A stretch of DNA of 6,835 nt from Burkholderiales bacterium (lineage in GTDB: Bacteria; Pseudomonadota; Gammaproteobacteria; Burkholderiales; SG8-39): NCBI GenBank assembly GCA_016649475.1, contig JAENXP010000124.1, forward strand, positions 1 to 6,835. The letters run 5' to 3'. The first letter of the stretch is position 1. Every line of letters starts with the position of its first letter. Below are positions 5,786 to 6,835 of the stretch, piece after piece. The position numbers were made by a program, and so were the translations under genes. The notes beneath the pieces were generated by a model. It did no database searches and was not told the DNA's origin. It saw only the letters and a list, made by a program, of their open reading frames with translations.

Positions 5786-6835
5786 TCAGGCCGGAACGGC
5801 CGCCATCTTGATTCCGGCATCGGCCGCAAGCGCTTGCGCCTTGTCGGTAGCTTCCCAGGTGAACTCCGGCTCGTCGCGGCCGAAATGGCCGTAGGCCGCG
5901 GTTTTTTCGTAGATCGGACGCAGCAGGTCGAGCATTTGCACTATGCCCTTGGGGCGCAGGTCGAAATGCTTTTGCACCAGCTCGGACAGCTTTTCGTCCG
6001 AAATCTTGCCGGTGCCGAAGGTCGTGACCATGACGCTGGTCGGACGCGCCACGCCGATCGCATAGGACACCTGAATCTGGCACCGGCTCGCAAGGCCGGC
6101 GGCGACCACGTTCTTGGCGACGTAGCGCGCGGCGTAGGCGGCGGAACGGTCGACTTTGGATGGATCCTTGCCGGAGAAAGCACCGCCGCCGTGCGGCGCG
6201 GATCCGCCGTAGGTATCGACGATGATCTTGCGACCGGTCAGGCCGCAGTCGCCCTTGGGGCCGCCGATCTCGAAGGCGCCGGTCGGGTTGACGAGGTACT
6301 TGATGCGGCCGTTGATCATATGCTTGGGCAGGATCGGTCTGATGATCTGCTCGATCACCGCCTCTTCGATCTGCTTGTGCGTCATGCCCGGGGCGTGCTG
6401 GGTGGACAGGACCACGGTGTCGATCGAGTCCGCTTTGCCGTCGGTGTAGCGCACGGTGACCTGCGATTTGGCGTCGGGGCGCAGCCACGGCATGCGCCCG
6501 TCGCGGCGCAGTTCCGACTGGCGCTCCACCAGACGGTGCGACAGGTGGATCGCCAGCGGCATCAGTTGCGGGGTTTCGTCGCAGGCGTAGCCGAACATCA
6601 GTCCCTGGTCGCCCGCGCCCTGATCGAGATCCAGTCCCTTGCCTTCATCCACTCCCTGGGCGATGTCCCTGGACTGCTCGCCATAGGCCACGATCACGGT
6701 GCAGGTGTGCGTGTCGAAACCGATAGTCGGATCGTCGTAACCGATGCGCTTGATGGTCTTGCGTGCCACTTCGTTGTAGTTGACCCGCGCGCCGGTGGTG
6801 ATTTCGCCGGCGAGCACCACCAGATTGTCCTTGAC
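5786..6835 (-). CDS. metK: S-adenosylmethionine synthetase, 5' end cut by window edge
   Basis: This cytoplasmic enzyme makes S-adenosylmethionine from methionine and ATP, releasing phosphate and pyrophosphate. The window holds 349 residues and the stop. Comparison with E. coli MetK (384 residues) suggests that about 45 N-terminal residues lie beyond the right edge, including the early SESVSEGHPDK active-site segment. The reading frame runs through the edge ([16 protein letters not shown]), so a GTG near 6820 is internal and not the start. Visible family motifs are [16 protein letters not shown] (starting 6619), [70 protein letters not shown] (starting 6220), [10 protein letters not shown] and, near the C-terminus, [19 protein letters not shown] with TAAYGHFGR. 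The C-terminal style ([12 protein letters not shown]) resembles betaproteobacterial enzymes. It ends in its own terminator, so it is not strictly cotranscribed with the transporter. Confidence 0.97.
   Translation of the reverse strand, partial: VKDNLVVLAGEITTGARVNYNEVARKTIKRIGYDDPTIGFDTHTCTVIVAYGEQSRDIAQGVDEGKGLDLDQGAGDQGLMFGYACDETPQLMPLAIHLSHRLVERQSELRRDGRMPWLRPDAKSQVTVRYTDGKADSIDTVVLSTQHAPGMTHKQIEEAVIEQIIRPILPKHMINGRIKYLVNPTGAFEIGGPKGDCGLTGRKIIVDTYGGSAPHGGGAFSGKDPSKVDRSAAYAARYVAKNVVAAGLASRCQIQVSYAIGVARPTSVMVTTFGTGKISDEKLSELVQKHFDLRPKGIVQMLDLLRPIYEKTAAYGHFGRDEPEFTWEATDKAQALAADAGIKMAAVPA

Overview
The window is GC-rich, densely coded and written entirely on the minus strand. In transcription order, from the right edge to the left, it holds: the 3' part of metK; a three-gene TRAP transporter operon (binding protein, small membrane subunit, large membrane subunit); an S-adenosylhomocysteine (SAH) riboswitch leader; ahcY; and nearly all of metF, cut by the left edge. 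The MetK and AhcY sequences, the 476-residue form of AhcY and an SAH riboswitch directly upstream of ahcY all point to a betaproteobacterium, probably Burkholderiales or a relative. That placement is an inference from remembered family patterns, not from a search.

Right part (5732-6835): metK, lacking its start, ends in a clean intrinsic terminator. The gap of about 250 bases to the transporter carries that terminator, a weak sigma70-like promoter and a cluster of GC-rich palindromes that may be operators.

Middle (2531-5537): a complete TRAP (tripartite ATP-independent periplasmic) transporter of the DctP-DctQ-DctM type. dctP has a strong ribosome binding site. A GC-only hairpin lies between dctP and dctQ. 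dctQ and dctM overlap by 8 bases. The family imports organic anions, often carboxylates, using an ion gradient; the actual substrate cannot be read from sequence.

Left part (1-2530): about 200 bases after dctM hold a short tandem repeat, a good -10 box (TAAAAT) and a recognisable SAH riboswitch, followed by ahcY and metF. The downstream arm of the aptamer is exactly complementary, over 10 bases, to the ahcY start-codon region. This suggests a translational ON switch in which SAH frees the start site.

MetK makes SAM from methionine and ATP, methyltransferases turn SAM into SAH, AhcY hydrolyses SAH to homocysteine and adenosine, and MetF makes the 5-methyltetrahydrofolate used to remethylate homocysteine. 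This is an activated-methyl-cycle locus with a TRAP transporter lodged between metK and ahcY. I see no CRISPR array, RNA gene other than the riboswitch, insertion sequence or phage gene. The most interesting points are the inferred switch mechanism and the unexplained position of the transporter.
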